Shown here piece by piece: positions 6,964 through 13,325 of a stretch of DNA of 57,593 bases. The DNA is from Bog-473 sp964457065 (GTDB taxonomy: Bacteria > Actinomycetota > Acidimicrobiia > Acidimicrobiales > RAAP-2). The stretch lies in contig CAYWDQ010000006.1 in NCBI GenBank assembly GCA_964457065.1, forward strand, positions 1 to 57,593, written 5' to 3'. The notes under the pieces were generated by a model that ran no database searches, was not told the DNA's origin, and saw only the letters and a list, made by a program, of their open reading frames with translations. Numbering within the stretch: the first letter of the stretch is position 1; each line of letters begins with the position of its first letter. The translations under genes and the position numbers were made by a program.

Positions 6964-7034
6964 GGCACCGTGGCCGAGGATTCAGGTACCCGATTGCAAC
7001 CCGGGTCACGCTAGTGAGACTCCAGCCGGTGCCT
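6964..7034 (+). tRNA. tRNA-Cys(GCA)
   Basis: Acceptor GGCACCG/CGGTGCC, anticodon loop TTGCAAC. The T loop TGAGACT lacks the TTC consensus and the T stem has a mismatch. Encoded CCA at 7035-7037. Confidence 0.75.
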
Positions 7035-7039
7035 CCATC

Positions 7040-7111
7040 GCAGTAGTAGCTCAGTGGCAGAGCGTCTCGTTGCCAACGCGAAGGTCGCGGGGTCAGGACC
7101 CGCCTACTGCT
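7040..7111 (+). tRNA. tRNA-Gly(GCC)
   Basis: Acceptor GCAGTAG/CTACTGC, anticodon loop TTGCCAA in a stem with one mismatch. T loop GTCAGGA (G at 54). No encoded CCA. Confidence 0.85.
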
Positions 7112-7115
7112 CTCC

Positions 7116-7187
7116 GGGGTCAAGGTGTTGACAGATACACGCGTGGCTTCCACCCACGAGTAATGGGGGCGGTACCCATTGACCCCT
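7116..7187 (+). tRNA. tRNA-Gly(TCC)
   Basis: Acceptor GGGGTCA/TGACCCC, anticodon loop CTTCCAC in stem CGTGG/CCACG. T loop GGCGGTA departs from TTC. Encoded CCA at 7188-7190. Confidence 0.85.
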
Positions 7188-7199
7188 CCATCTGCCCGC

Positions 7200-7270
7200 T
7201 CGGGAGTCGTCCAACGTCAAGACGCAAGGTTTTGGTCCTTGAGATGAGGGTTCGACACCTTCCTCCCGAA
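7200..7270 (+). tRNA. tRNA-Gln(TTG)
   Basis: Acceptor TCGGGAG/CTCCCGA, nearly the same acceptor as tRNA-Gln(CTG) at 5967. Anticodon loop TTTTGGT in stem CAAGG/CCTTG. Encoded CCA at 7271-7273. Confidence 0.9.
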
Positions 7271-7292
7271 CCACCTGAAAGGAGGTGCTCAT

Positions 7293-7457
7293 ATGAGAAG
7301 CAACCGACTCACACTCGTCGGCCCCGAGGATGGCGTAGACGTGCCCAGCGACGACGCGACGGACCTTACCCCGGTGCTGATAACGCGGGACCCCGGACCA
7401 CCCGCGCTGCGACTCGTGCAGGTTGATGAAGGACCCCTTCCAGACGACGCAGCGTGA
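7293..7457 (+). CDS. 54-residue protein encoded inside the tRNA array
   Basis: The ATG is preceded by a near-perfect ribosome site (AAAGGAGGT, spacing 7). The product begins MRSNRLTLVGPEDGVDVPSD, is acidic (many Asp and Glu), has no membrane segment, and ends TGA at 7455. It occupies the only sizeable gap between tRNA-Gln(TTG) and tRNA-Thr(TGT). I do not recognise a family. The strong translation signal argues that it is real despite its size. Confidence 0.6.
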   Translation: MRSNRLTLVGPEDGVDVPSDDATDLTPVLITRDPGPPALRLVQVDEGPLPDDAA

Positions 7458-7475
7458 CCTGCTCCCGGAGAAAAT

Positions 7476-7548
7476 GCCGGCCGGGCCCAACGGGATGGGC
7501 GCTGGCTTTGTAACCCAGTCGATCCGGGTTCGAGTCCCGGGGCCGGCC
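7476..7548 (+). tRNA. tRNA-Thr(TGT)
   Basis: Acceptor GCCGGCC/GGCCGGC, anticodon loop TTTGTAA, T arm CCGGG TTCGAGT CCCGG. Encoded CCA at 7549-7551. Confidence 0.9.
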
Positions 7549-7552
7549 CCAT

Positions 7553-7624
7553 GGTCGTGTAGCTCAGTTGGGAGAGCGCGCGCCTGAAACGCGCGAGGCG
7601 GTGGATCGAAACCACCCATGACCA
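7553..7624 (+). tRNA. tRNA-Phe(GAA)
   Basis: Acceptor GGTCGTG/CATGACC, anticodon loop CTGAAAC in stem CGCGC/GCGCG. T loop ATCGAAA. Encoded CCA at 7625-7627. Confidence 0.9.
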
Positions 7625-7628
7625 CCAC

Positions 7629-7700
7629 GGACACATAGCTCAGAGGCAGAGCGCCGGCATGACACGCCGGAGGTCGGGCTTCCGGAACGCCCTGTGTCCA
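7629..7700 (+). tRNA. tRNA-Val(GAC)
   Basis: Acceptor GGACACA/TGTGTCC, anticodon loop ATGACAC in stem CCGGC/GCCGG. The T arm GGGC...GCCC has an unusual TCCGGAA loop. Encoded CCA at 7701-7703. Confidence 0.85.
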
Positions 7701-7712
7701 CCAGACCAATCA

Positions 7713-7784
7713 CGGCCCGGAGTCAGCCGGTGACGACGCCGCTCTGATACAGCGGAAGGCCTCGTTCGACACGGGGCGGGCCGA
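7713..7784 (+). tRNA. tRNA-Ile(GAT)
   Basis: Acceptor CGGCCCG/CGGGCCG, anticodon loop CTGATAC in stem CCGCT/AGCGG, T loop TTCGACA. No complete CCA. Confidence 0.85.
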
Positions 7785-7790
7785 CCGAGC

Positions 7791-7863
7791 GCTGGCGGCG
7801 CCCGACGGGACGGGCCCGGGACTTTTAATCCCGACTGAGCCGGTTCGAGCCCGGCCGCCAGCA
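7791..7863 (+). tRNA. tRNA-Lys(TTT)
   Basis: Acceptor GCTGGCG/CGCCAGC, anticodon loop CTTTTAA in stem CGGGA/TCCCG. No encoded CCA. Confidence 0.9.
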
Positions 7864-7873
7864 CATACTCGAC

Positions 7874-7945
7874 GCATCCGTAGCTCAACGGCAGAGCGCC
7901 ACGTTCACACCGTGGAAGTCGGAGGGTCAGCACCTCCCGGATGCA
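7874..7945 (+). tRNA. tRNA-Val(CAC)
   Basis: Acceptor GCATCCG/CGGATGC, anticodon loop TTCACAC in stem CCACG/CGTGG. T loop GTCAGCA. No encoded CCA. Confidence 0.85.
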
Positions 7946-7968
7946 CTTGGGCGGACCACGTCCAACAT

Positions 7969-8041
7969 GGTGGATGGAGCCGGATGGAGAGGCGGGTGGT
8001 CGTGACCCACCCAGCAGGGAGTTCGATTCTCCTCATTCACC
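7969..8041 (+). tRNA. tRNA-His(GTG)
   Basis: Acceptor GTGGATG/CATTCAC, with an extra G at -1 (7969) facing C73 (8041), the histidine identity pair. Anticodon loop TCGTGAC in stem GGTGG/CCACC has C at position 33. Confidence 0.85.
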
Positions 8042-8066
8042 CCGGGTCTGAGGACCCGTAACGCAT

Positions 8067-8139
8067 CGCAGCGGGGAGGGATGGTGACCTCACGGGTCTC
8101 ATACGCCCGAAGATCTCCGGTCAGTACGGAGCGCTGCGA
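8067..8139 (+). tRNA. tRNA-Met(CAT), elongator type or Ile2
   Basis: Acceptor CGCAGCG/CGCTGCG with a paired 1-72, anticodon loop CTCATAC in stem CGGGT/GCCCG. The paired end and the lack of three G-C pairs at the base of the loop argue against an initiator. CAT could also be a lysidine-modified Ile tRNA. T loop GTCAGTA. Confidence 0.8.
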
Positions 8140-8140
8140 C

Positions 8141-8210
8141 TGGGGTCGGGCCGGTCGCCCAGGACGGTCTTATCAACCATCCGCGTCGGGGTCAGCACCC
8201 GGGGCCCCAA
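8141..8210 (+). tRNA. tRNA, probably Ile(TAT), degenerate
   Basis: Acceptor TGGGGTC/GGCCCCA, anticodon stem ACGGT/ACCAT with one mismatch, loop CTTATCA read as TAT. T loop GTCAGCA. The D arm is hard to fold and position 37 is C. Encoded CCA at 8211-8213. Confidence 0.55.
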
Positions 8211-8217
8211 CCATCTG

Positions 8218-8290
8218 GCCCCTGTAGCCCAAACGGTAGAGGCAGCTGGCCCAAACCCAGCGTGTGCACGTTCGAATCGTGTCGGGGGTA
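8218..8290 (+). tRNA. tRNA with anticodon CAA in a class I fold
   Basis: Acceptor GCCCCTG/CGGGGGT, anticodon stem GCTGG/CCAGC with loop CCCAAAC, T arm GCACG TTCGAAT CGTGT. The anticodon reads CAA (Leu), but the long variable arm expected for Leu is missing and position 33 is C. The identity is therefore uncertain. Confidence 0.6.
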
Positions 8291-8294
8291 CCTC

Positions 8295-8367
8295 GCCGGT
8301 GATGCTCGGGTGGCTGAGCGCCCGCTTCGTACGCGGGAGCGCGAGAGTTCGACACTCTCCACCGGCT
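8295..8367 (+). tRNA. tRNA-Thr(CGT)
   Basis: Acceptor GCCGGTG/CACCGGC, anticodon loop TTCGTAC in stem CCCGC/GCGGG, T arm GAGAG TTCGACA CTCTC. No encoded CCA. Confidence 0.9.
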
Positions 8368-8397
8368 CTTTGCAGACCAGCCCGAAGGCTGGAACAC

Positions 8398-8480
8398 GTT
8401 CGAGTGGTGGAACGGTAGACACGCCAGCTCGAGGAGCTGGTGCCACAGCGAGCGTCCGGGTCCGACTCCCGGCTCGAACA
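8398..8480 (+). tRNA. tRNA-Leu(GAG)
   Basis: Class II. Acceptor GTTCGAG/CTCGAAC, anticodon stem CCAGC/GCTGG with loop TCGAGGA (C at 33), T loop TCCGACT. Last well-formed gene of the array, 80 bases before rtcB. Confidence 0.85.
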
Positions 8481-8559
8481 CACAGGTCGGTCAGACGACC
8501 CAATCTGGCGCACCATTTGGTTGTCACTGCGTCCATCACGCAGACGGGAAGTGAACACG

Positions 8560-9732
8560 ATGCCGAAGCAGATCAACGCGAACCTGACCTCATGGGCCAG
8601 CGAGCTCGACGACAACGCCCTGGAGCAGGCACTGCGGACCTCGCGGCTGCCGATACTCGCTGGGCCCGTCTGCCTGATGGCGGACGCGCACTTCGGTCTG
8701 GGGGCAACGGTCGGCAGCGTGGTGGCGACCAAGAATGCGCTCCTGCCCTCGGCGGTCGGTGTCGACATCGGCTGCGGCATGGTGGCGGCAGAGACCAACC
8801 TCGCCGCAGCCGAGCTGCCGGACGACCTCACCGCTCTCCACGGCTTGCTGCGCGACCGGATCCCGGCCGGTGTCGGAAAGGGGCACGAGCGCTCCGAGGG
8901 CAGTGTGCCGCCGGCGCTCGAGGCCCTGGGACTACCGCCGGGCTCGGCTTCGGAGCTTTCGGAGCGTCAGAAGATGACCATCGCCGTGCAGTTCGGCAGC
9001 CTCGGCAGCGGTAACCATTTCGTCGAGGTCTGTCTGGACGAGCGCGATCGCGTCTGGATCGTGCTGCACTCGGGTAGCCGGGGTATCGGCAACCAGCTGG
9101 CCACGGCCCACATCAAGACGGCTCGCCTGCTCGCCCAGGAGGAGGGTCAGGTCCTCGAGGACCGCGACCTGGCCTGGTTGGCGGAGGGCCGGCCGGAGTT
9201 CGACGCCTACGTGTCGGACATGCTGTGGGCCCAGCGCTACGCCTGGGGCAACCGCGAGCAGATGATGGATGCCGCTCTGACGGCTCTGCGAGTGGCCGTA
9301 CCCCATGCCCTCGAGACCGAGCGCATCAACTGCCACCACAACTACGCCTTCAAGGAGACCCACCGGGGCCAGGAGGTATGGATCACCCGCAAGGGTGCCA
9401 TCCGGGCCGGACGCTCCGACATGGGGGTCATCCCGGGTTCCATGGGCGCGTCGTCGTTCATCGTGCGGGGCAAGGGCAACGAGGCTTCGTACGAGTCGAG
9501 CTCCCACGGCGCCGGTCGGCGGCTCGGTCGCAAGGCGGCCTTCCGCCAGTTGACCACCGAGTCGCTCCGGACCGCGATGGCGGGCCGGGCGTGGGACGAC
9601 ACCATGGCCGAGCAGCTTGTCGACGAGCACCCAGACGCATACAAGCCGATCGCCCAGGTCATGGCCGACCAGGCCGATCTGGTCGAAGTCGTCCACGAGC
9701 TGCACCAGGTCGTGAACCTCAAGGGGACGTAA
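8560..9732 (+). CDS. rtcB: RtcB-family RNA-splicing ligase
   Basis: 390 residues, a compact RtcB. RtcB joins RNA ends bearing 3'-phosphate (or 2',3'-cyclic phosphate) and 5'-OH through a histidine-GMP intermediate with Mn2+. Visible motifs are MADAHFGLGATVGSV, VGVDIGCGM (metal Cys), GSLGSGNHFVEV, HSGSRGIGNQLA, CHHNYAF and SSHGAGRRLGR, whose His is the guanylylation site, so it should be active. ATG at 8560 is chosen (GTG at 8551 is possible, after GACGGGAAG). It lies directly downstream of the array on the same strand and ends 42 bases before the DIP1984 gene. Repair of cleaved tRNAs is the obvious inferred role. Confidence 0.93.
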   Translation: MPKQINANLTSWASELDDNALEQALRTSRLPILAGPVCLMADAHFGLGATVGSVVATKNALLPSAVGVDIGCGMVAAETNLAAAELPDDLTALHGLLRDRIPAGVGKGHERSEGSVPPALEALGLPPGSASELSERQKMTIAVQFGSLGSGNHFVEVCLDERDRVWIVLHSGSRGIGNQLATAHIKTARLLAQEEGQVLEDRDLAWLAEGRPEFDAYVSDMLWAQRYAWGNREQMMDAALTALRVAVPHALETERINCHHNYAFKETHRGQEVWITRKGAIRAGRSDMGVIPGSMGASSFIVRGKGNEASYESSSHGAGRRLGRKAAFRQLTTESLRTAMAGRAWDDTMAEQLVDEHPDAYKPIAQVMADQADLVEVVHELHQVVNLKGT

Positions 9733-9774
9733 GAGTCCCATCGAAACCGGAACGTTGAACGAAGGAGGAAGAAG

Positions 9775-10248
9775 GTGAAACTGGCAGAGGCACTGTTGCT
9801 GCGTGCCGATCGAAACAGAGCTTGGAGCAGCTCAAGCAGCGCGTCCTGGTGAGCGCTCGCTATCAGGAGGCGAGCAGCCGCCAGAGGACGCCCGCGACCT
9901 CGTGTCGGTGGCGTCGGCCTGTTGGACGAGCTCGAGGGTCTGATCCGCAACATCAACAGGACCAACTCAGGCACCGTCATGGCGGACGGTCGGACCCTGA
10001 CGGATGCGCTGGCGGAGCGAGACGTGCTTCGACTCAGATACTCGATGCTCAAGACTTCGGCCGAAGCGGCATCTGGTGCGCTACAGCAGACCGGGTTCAT
10101 GCGGGCCACCCGGTCCGAGCTCAAGTACATGCGCGCCCTCGACGTGAAGGGCCTGCGCCAGCAGGCATCGGATGTCGCTCGGCGAGCTCGTGAGCTCGAT
10201 GCACGGATTCAGCAGGTCAACTGGACGGCCGAGCTACAAGAGGCATGA
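9775..10248 (+). pseudogene. DIP1984-family protein, frame-disrupted
   Basis: A strong AAGGAGGAAG precedes GTG 9775. Frame 1 gives VKLAEALLLRADRNR. A second frame gives LEQLKQRVLVSARYQE from 9819. From about 9913 the first frame resumes with LLDELEGLIRNINR and continues to SELKYMRALDVKGL and ELDARIQQVNWTAELQE. Read together these match the full DIP1984/septicolysin-like family of about 155 residues (function unknown, helical). The two indels cancel each other outside a stretch of roughly 100 bases. It could be a true pseudogene or a local sequencing error in otherwise intact coding sequence. Confidence 0.75.
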
Positions 10249-10307
10249 GGTAGCAATGGCGCGTGAAGTTGGTAGGAAAGTAGGTAGAGCGAGTTCCAAC
10301 CCATTCT

Positions 10308-10389
10308 GGGGGTCAAGCCAGAAGCAAGCCTTCAAACGGCTCTGGTGAGCGCGAGGGCGGCGCATCAGGGGTTCGAGTCCCCGCATAAC
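10308..10389 (+). pseudogene. tRNA-Leu(CAA)-like remnant
   Basis: Loop TTCAAAC (10331-10337) in stem AGCC/GGCT, a long variable arm, and T loop TTCGAGT (10372-10378) in stem GGGG/CCCC look like the 3' two-thirds of a class II tRNA. No matching acceptor stem is found (3' side GCATAAC). Probably a decayed outlier of the array. Confidence 0.45.
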
Positions 10390-10562
10390 AAAAGCAAGCC
10401 CAGCACTGTGCACAGTTCACGGCGTATAGGGCACCGAGCATCACCAGGAACTAATCACCAACGGACCGAGGGTGGGACAGGGGATTTCACGCGCAATCGA
10501 TTGGCGTCATAATCAAACGAGTGCATCGGAGAGGGACACGCTCAACGGTGCAAATGCGAGTG
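10390..10562. other. No gene seen
   Basis: Between the tRNA remnant and repeat C nothing convincing is present beyond a short palindrome GTGCAC near 10410. Confidence 0.5.
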
Positions 10563-10735
10563 GCAACCTAGCGGGCCCTCCGGACGAAGACTTTGAACAG
10601 CATCAACTTGAATAAGCCCAGCTAGATAAGCATGTCGATACACCGCCGATGACCGCTCATGACCCCTAATTTCGGGTTCTTCGCGCGCGGATCGCGCGCG
10701 AAGGTTGACATCTCTCAAGCACTCCTGGTCTGTCC
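10563..10735. repeat. Island repeat, copy C
   Basis: It begins GCAACCTAGCGG (decayed tRNA-Asn 3' part) and follows copies A and B through GGACGAAGA, TTGAATAA.CCCAGCTAGAT and GACCGCTCATGACCCCTAAT. It includes a perfect inverted repeat CTTCGCGCGCG-GAT-CGCGCGCGAAG at about 10679-10703. Confidence 0.8.
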
Positions 10736-10776
10736 CGTGTCCCAATCGACCACGAGTGAAGGGCCGAGCGCGAGGG

Positions 10777-12957
10777 TCAGACTCCGATCAGGCCCCGGTA
10801 AAAGGCCCCAAAGGCAGCGCCGCCGTCGGGATGCAGGGCCTGTACCGCCTCCACGCTGACAGTGCGGATCTGGCGTTCGGAAGTGTCGGGAAAGGCCGCC
10901 CCCAGCTCGGCGACTCGTCGCCAGGCACTCTCGAAGCGGGCCGGGGCACAGAGGGCGTAGACGAAGCGGTCGACCTCATCGGACTCGACGAGGAGATGAC
11001 CTAACGCCAGGTTGCGCGCCGGCTGACTCAGCTGGCGACGCACCAGACAGCCTCCGTCGTCTGCCGCGCCGTTGGGTAGAGCGACGGGTTGCTTAGCGAG
11101 GTACTGGTCGTAGCGCCTGCGGCCCTCGCCATGGTTGCGTAGCTGGAAGCAATTCGCGGCATCCCCGCCAAAGAGGCCGACCGAACGGCAGGTGGGCCGG
11201 GCATCGTTGTGCTCGCTGTCGTACGCGCTGCAGTGCCCGAACTCCTCGGTGAATTTCACCTCTATCAGCGCCGCGATGCGTCTGCCCTCGGCGTCAGTCC
11301 CACGCATGAAGACGTCGACCTGGGTCTGGTGCTCGTGGCCGGGGCGCCTCTCCCCCAGGCGGTCCCCCGGGTCGACGTACTCGAATTCAAGCGAACTCGC
11401 CTCGACCACGGAAGTTCCGATGAGCTCGAAGAGCGCGAGGTAGGCGCTGGTGTCGATCGGAGCGAAGAGATTGATCGCTAGCGCCTGGGACGAGCGAACA
11501 CTCAGAATCCAGCGATGGTCTGCGCCTCTCGCGAAGACCTTGCGGAACTCACTCAACGCGGCAGGCAGCGCGGCGTCCTCGACGCGGCCAAAAAGCTGGC
11601 GCCGTCCTTCAATGAGTGTCGCGTTGACCTTGGGCAGCCATCGCTGTGGCTGGACCGGCTTGCCGACTGATCGGTCGCCCTTCCTGTATGGGGGAATACG
11701 AAATGGTCCACTCAGCCTTGGAGGAGCGTAGCGAGGATCGTCGACCAGCCAGATGTTGCACCTGAACTTCTTGGAAAGGACCTCGAGCTGGTTGGAAAGG
11801 TATCGCCCGATGATGCGCTTCTCCGGGCTCACCGTGCCGTTCGGCCTCGCCTTCACGACGGGAGCGCAGATCAGGTGAATCTGGAGCTGCTGTGGGCTCT
11901 CGGGCGAGCGCCACCCGTTGCGGGCGCGGATGGTCGCCTCGTTGGCAAGTACCCAGACGGCGTAGTCGAGAGCCTGGAGCACGACGGTGACGTCATCGGG
12001 GTCGACCTTGGTCTCCACCAGATGTAACCGGTCTTTATCGTCGATGGCCAGGAAATCGATGAAGCCGGCGTTTCCCTCACCTCGCCATACCGGGTACTCG
12101 GGCTTCACGTCCCTGAGACCGAGGCGCTCGTTGAGAACTCCCCCTTCGAGGTTGGCCTGGAGGCGGTGCTCGAGGTACGTCACGTCGTTCGGGTCCATGC
12201 GCTTAGCCACATCGCGGATGATCCGCTCCTGCATGAGCGCGACCTCTTCGGGTCGAAGCGGGTCGTCCGCGGTCACTGTCCGCTCAATAGCGCGTTCGGC
12301 GCCATAGGGGAGCTTGCCCTTGTAGTCGACCCCGGCGATTAGGTCGATACGGTCCCCGTGCCGGCTGGCGCGCAGCACCTGGAGTCCGGCGCATTTCCAG
12401 GTGACATAGTCGATTCGAATCGCTTCTTGAAGCAGAGGATTCTGGCGCACCCAGGTGAGCAGCTCAACGATCAGGTTTTCACCATCCCCGAGGTCGTGAT
12501 CTCGAGCGTCTTCACGATGTCTGTCCTTTGCTACCTCGATCGTTTCGACACGAGAGAAGACGACGGCTGGAGTCGGGAGGTTCTCGGGTCCGTAGACGAA
12601 GACGCGGATGCAGCCGTCGATCCAGGCGAGCCGGGCGAGGGTGACGCGTTCGTAACCGACGGGTAGGACGAGCACGAGATCCTTGTCTCCTTGCCAGGCA
12701 AGCGCGTAGGCGAGAACCTCGTCCATGACGCTAGGGTCTTCGTGAGTGCCCACCACGACCACCAGCACGTCACCGTGACTGCCAGTAAACCACCGCGCCT
12801 TCATGGAGGTCCTCGGGTTCGAAACGAATGGATCGACCTCGCCCGCAACACTCTCGGCTAGCTGACAAGCGAGTCGGGCGAAGCGATTGCGGCGCGTCGC
12901 AAGCGTCTCGGACTCCAGCGCTTCCGGCTCTGGCCGGCTAGCGGTCGTCATGCCCAC
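10777..12957 (-). CDS. Large protein with two PD-(D/E)XK-like nuclease domains
   Basis: 726 residues. Around residues 300-320, IDFLAIDDKDRLHLVETK has the D...(D/E)xK layout of the PD-(D/E)XK nuclease fold. Around 545-575, QVDVFMRG...AALIEVKFTEEFG repeats that layout and is followed by a Cys/His-rich stretch (HCSAYDSEHN, RPTCRS, NCFQLRNHG), resembling PGN_0703-type putative restriction endonucleases. The N-terminal 200 residues include VLVVVVGTHEDPSVMDEVLA, perhaps a further degenerate nuclease fold. It is alone between repeat C and tRNA-Asn, with no methyltransferase or helicase beside it. A defence or DNA/RNA-cleaving role is inferred from fold and location. Start: ATG 12957 or 12951. Confidence 0.7.
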   Translation of the reverse strand: MGMTTASRPEPEALESETLATRRNRFARLACQLAESVAGEVDPFVSNPRTSMKARWFTGSHGDVLVVVVGTHEDPSVMDEVLAYALAWQGDKDLVLVLPVGYERVTLARLAWIDGCIRVFVYGPENLPTPAVVFSRVETIEVAKDRHREDARDHDLGDGENLIVELLTWVRQNPLLQEAIRIDYVTWKCAGLQVLRASRHGDRIDLIAGVDYKGKLPYGAERAIERTVTADDPLRPEEVALMQERIIRDVAKRMDPNDVTYLEHRLQANLEGGVLNERLGLRDVKPEYPVWRGEGNAGFIDFLAIDDKDRLHLVETKVDPDDVTVVLQALDYAVWVLANEATIRARNGWRSPESPQQLQIHLICAPVVKARPNGTVSPEKRIIGRYLSNQLEVLSKKFRCNIWLVDDPRYAPPRLSGPFRIPPYRKGDRSVGKPVQPQRWLPKVNATLIEGRRQLFGRVEDAALPAALSEFRKVFARGADHRWILSVRSSQALAINLFAPIDTSAYLALFELIGTSVVEASSLEFEYVDPGDRLGERRPGHEHQTQVDVFMRGTDAEGRRIAALIEVKFTEEFGHCSAYDSEHNDARPTCRSVGLFGGDAANCFQLRNHGEGRRRYDQYLAKQPVALPNGAADDGGCLVRRQLSQPARNLALGHLLVESDEVDRFVYALCAPARFESAWRRVAELGAAFPDTSERQIRTVSVEAVQALHPDGGAAFGAFYRGLIGV

Positions 12958-13171
12958 AATCTAGGAGCTGGCTGTTCGCGCCACGTTGTTCACGGCACGA
13001 ATCGAAGCGCCGATGCTGCCGTCACTCATTCCGCCTGCCAGGCCTCCGCCGCCCAATGAGCGGATCGCTGGGCGGGTACGCGCTCGAGCTACTCAGACGC
13101 AGAGCACCGCTGCCCAACCGTCAATTGGGTGCTGGACCTACCACCCCTGACCAGCGAAAACGACGACGAAA
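12958..13171. other. Junction between cargo and tRNA-Asn, no gene
   Basis: No open frame is supported. The last 25 bases (ACCAGCGAAAACGACGACGA region) resemble 3829-3850 before repeat B, consistent with att homology extending past the tRNA end. Confidence 0.5.
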
Positions 13172-13172
13172 G

Positions 13173-13244
<72 letters not shown>

Positions 13245-13325
13245 AGGGGTTCAAGAAAACAGCCCCCGAACGATATCAGCGGCTCACGCCACCACCGTCG
13301 AGGGCATACCCGAGTGTCGATTGGT

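Noticed and set aside
5509..8480. The tRNA array as a CRISPR-like repeat array
   Set aside because: The units are of different sequence and each folds as a tRNA; no identical repeats.
10256..10348. A 30-residue frame after the DIP1984 gene with GAGGTAGC upstream
   Set aside because: It overlaps the tRNA-Leu-like remnant, is very short, and has no recognisable features.
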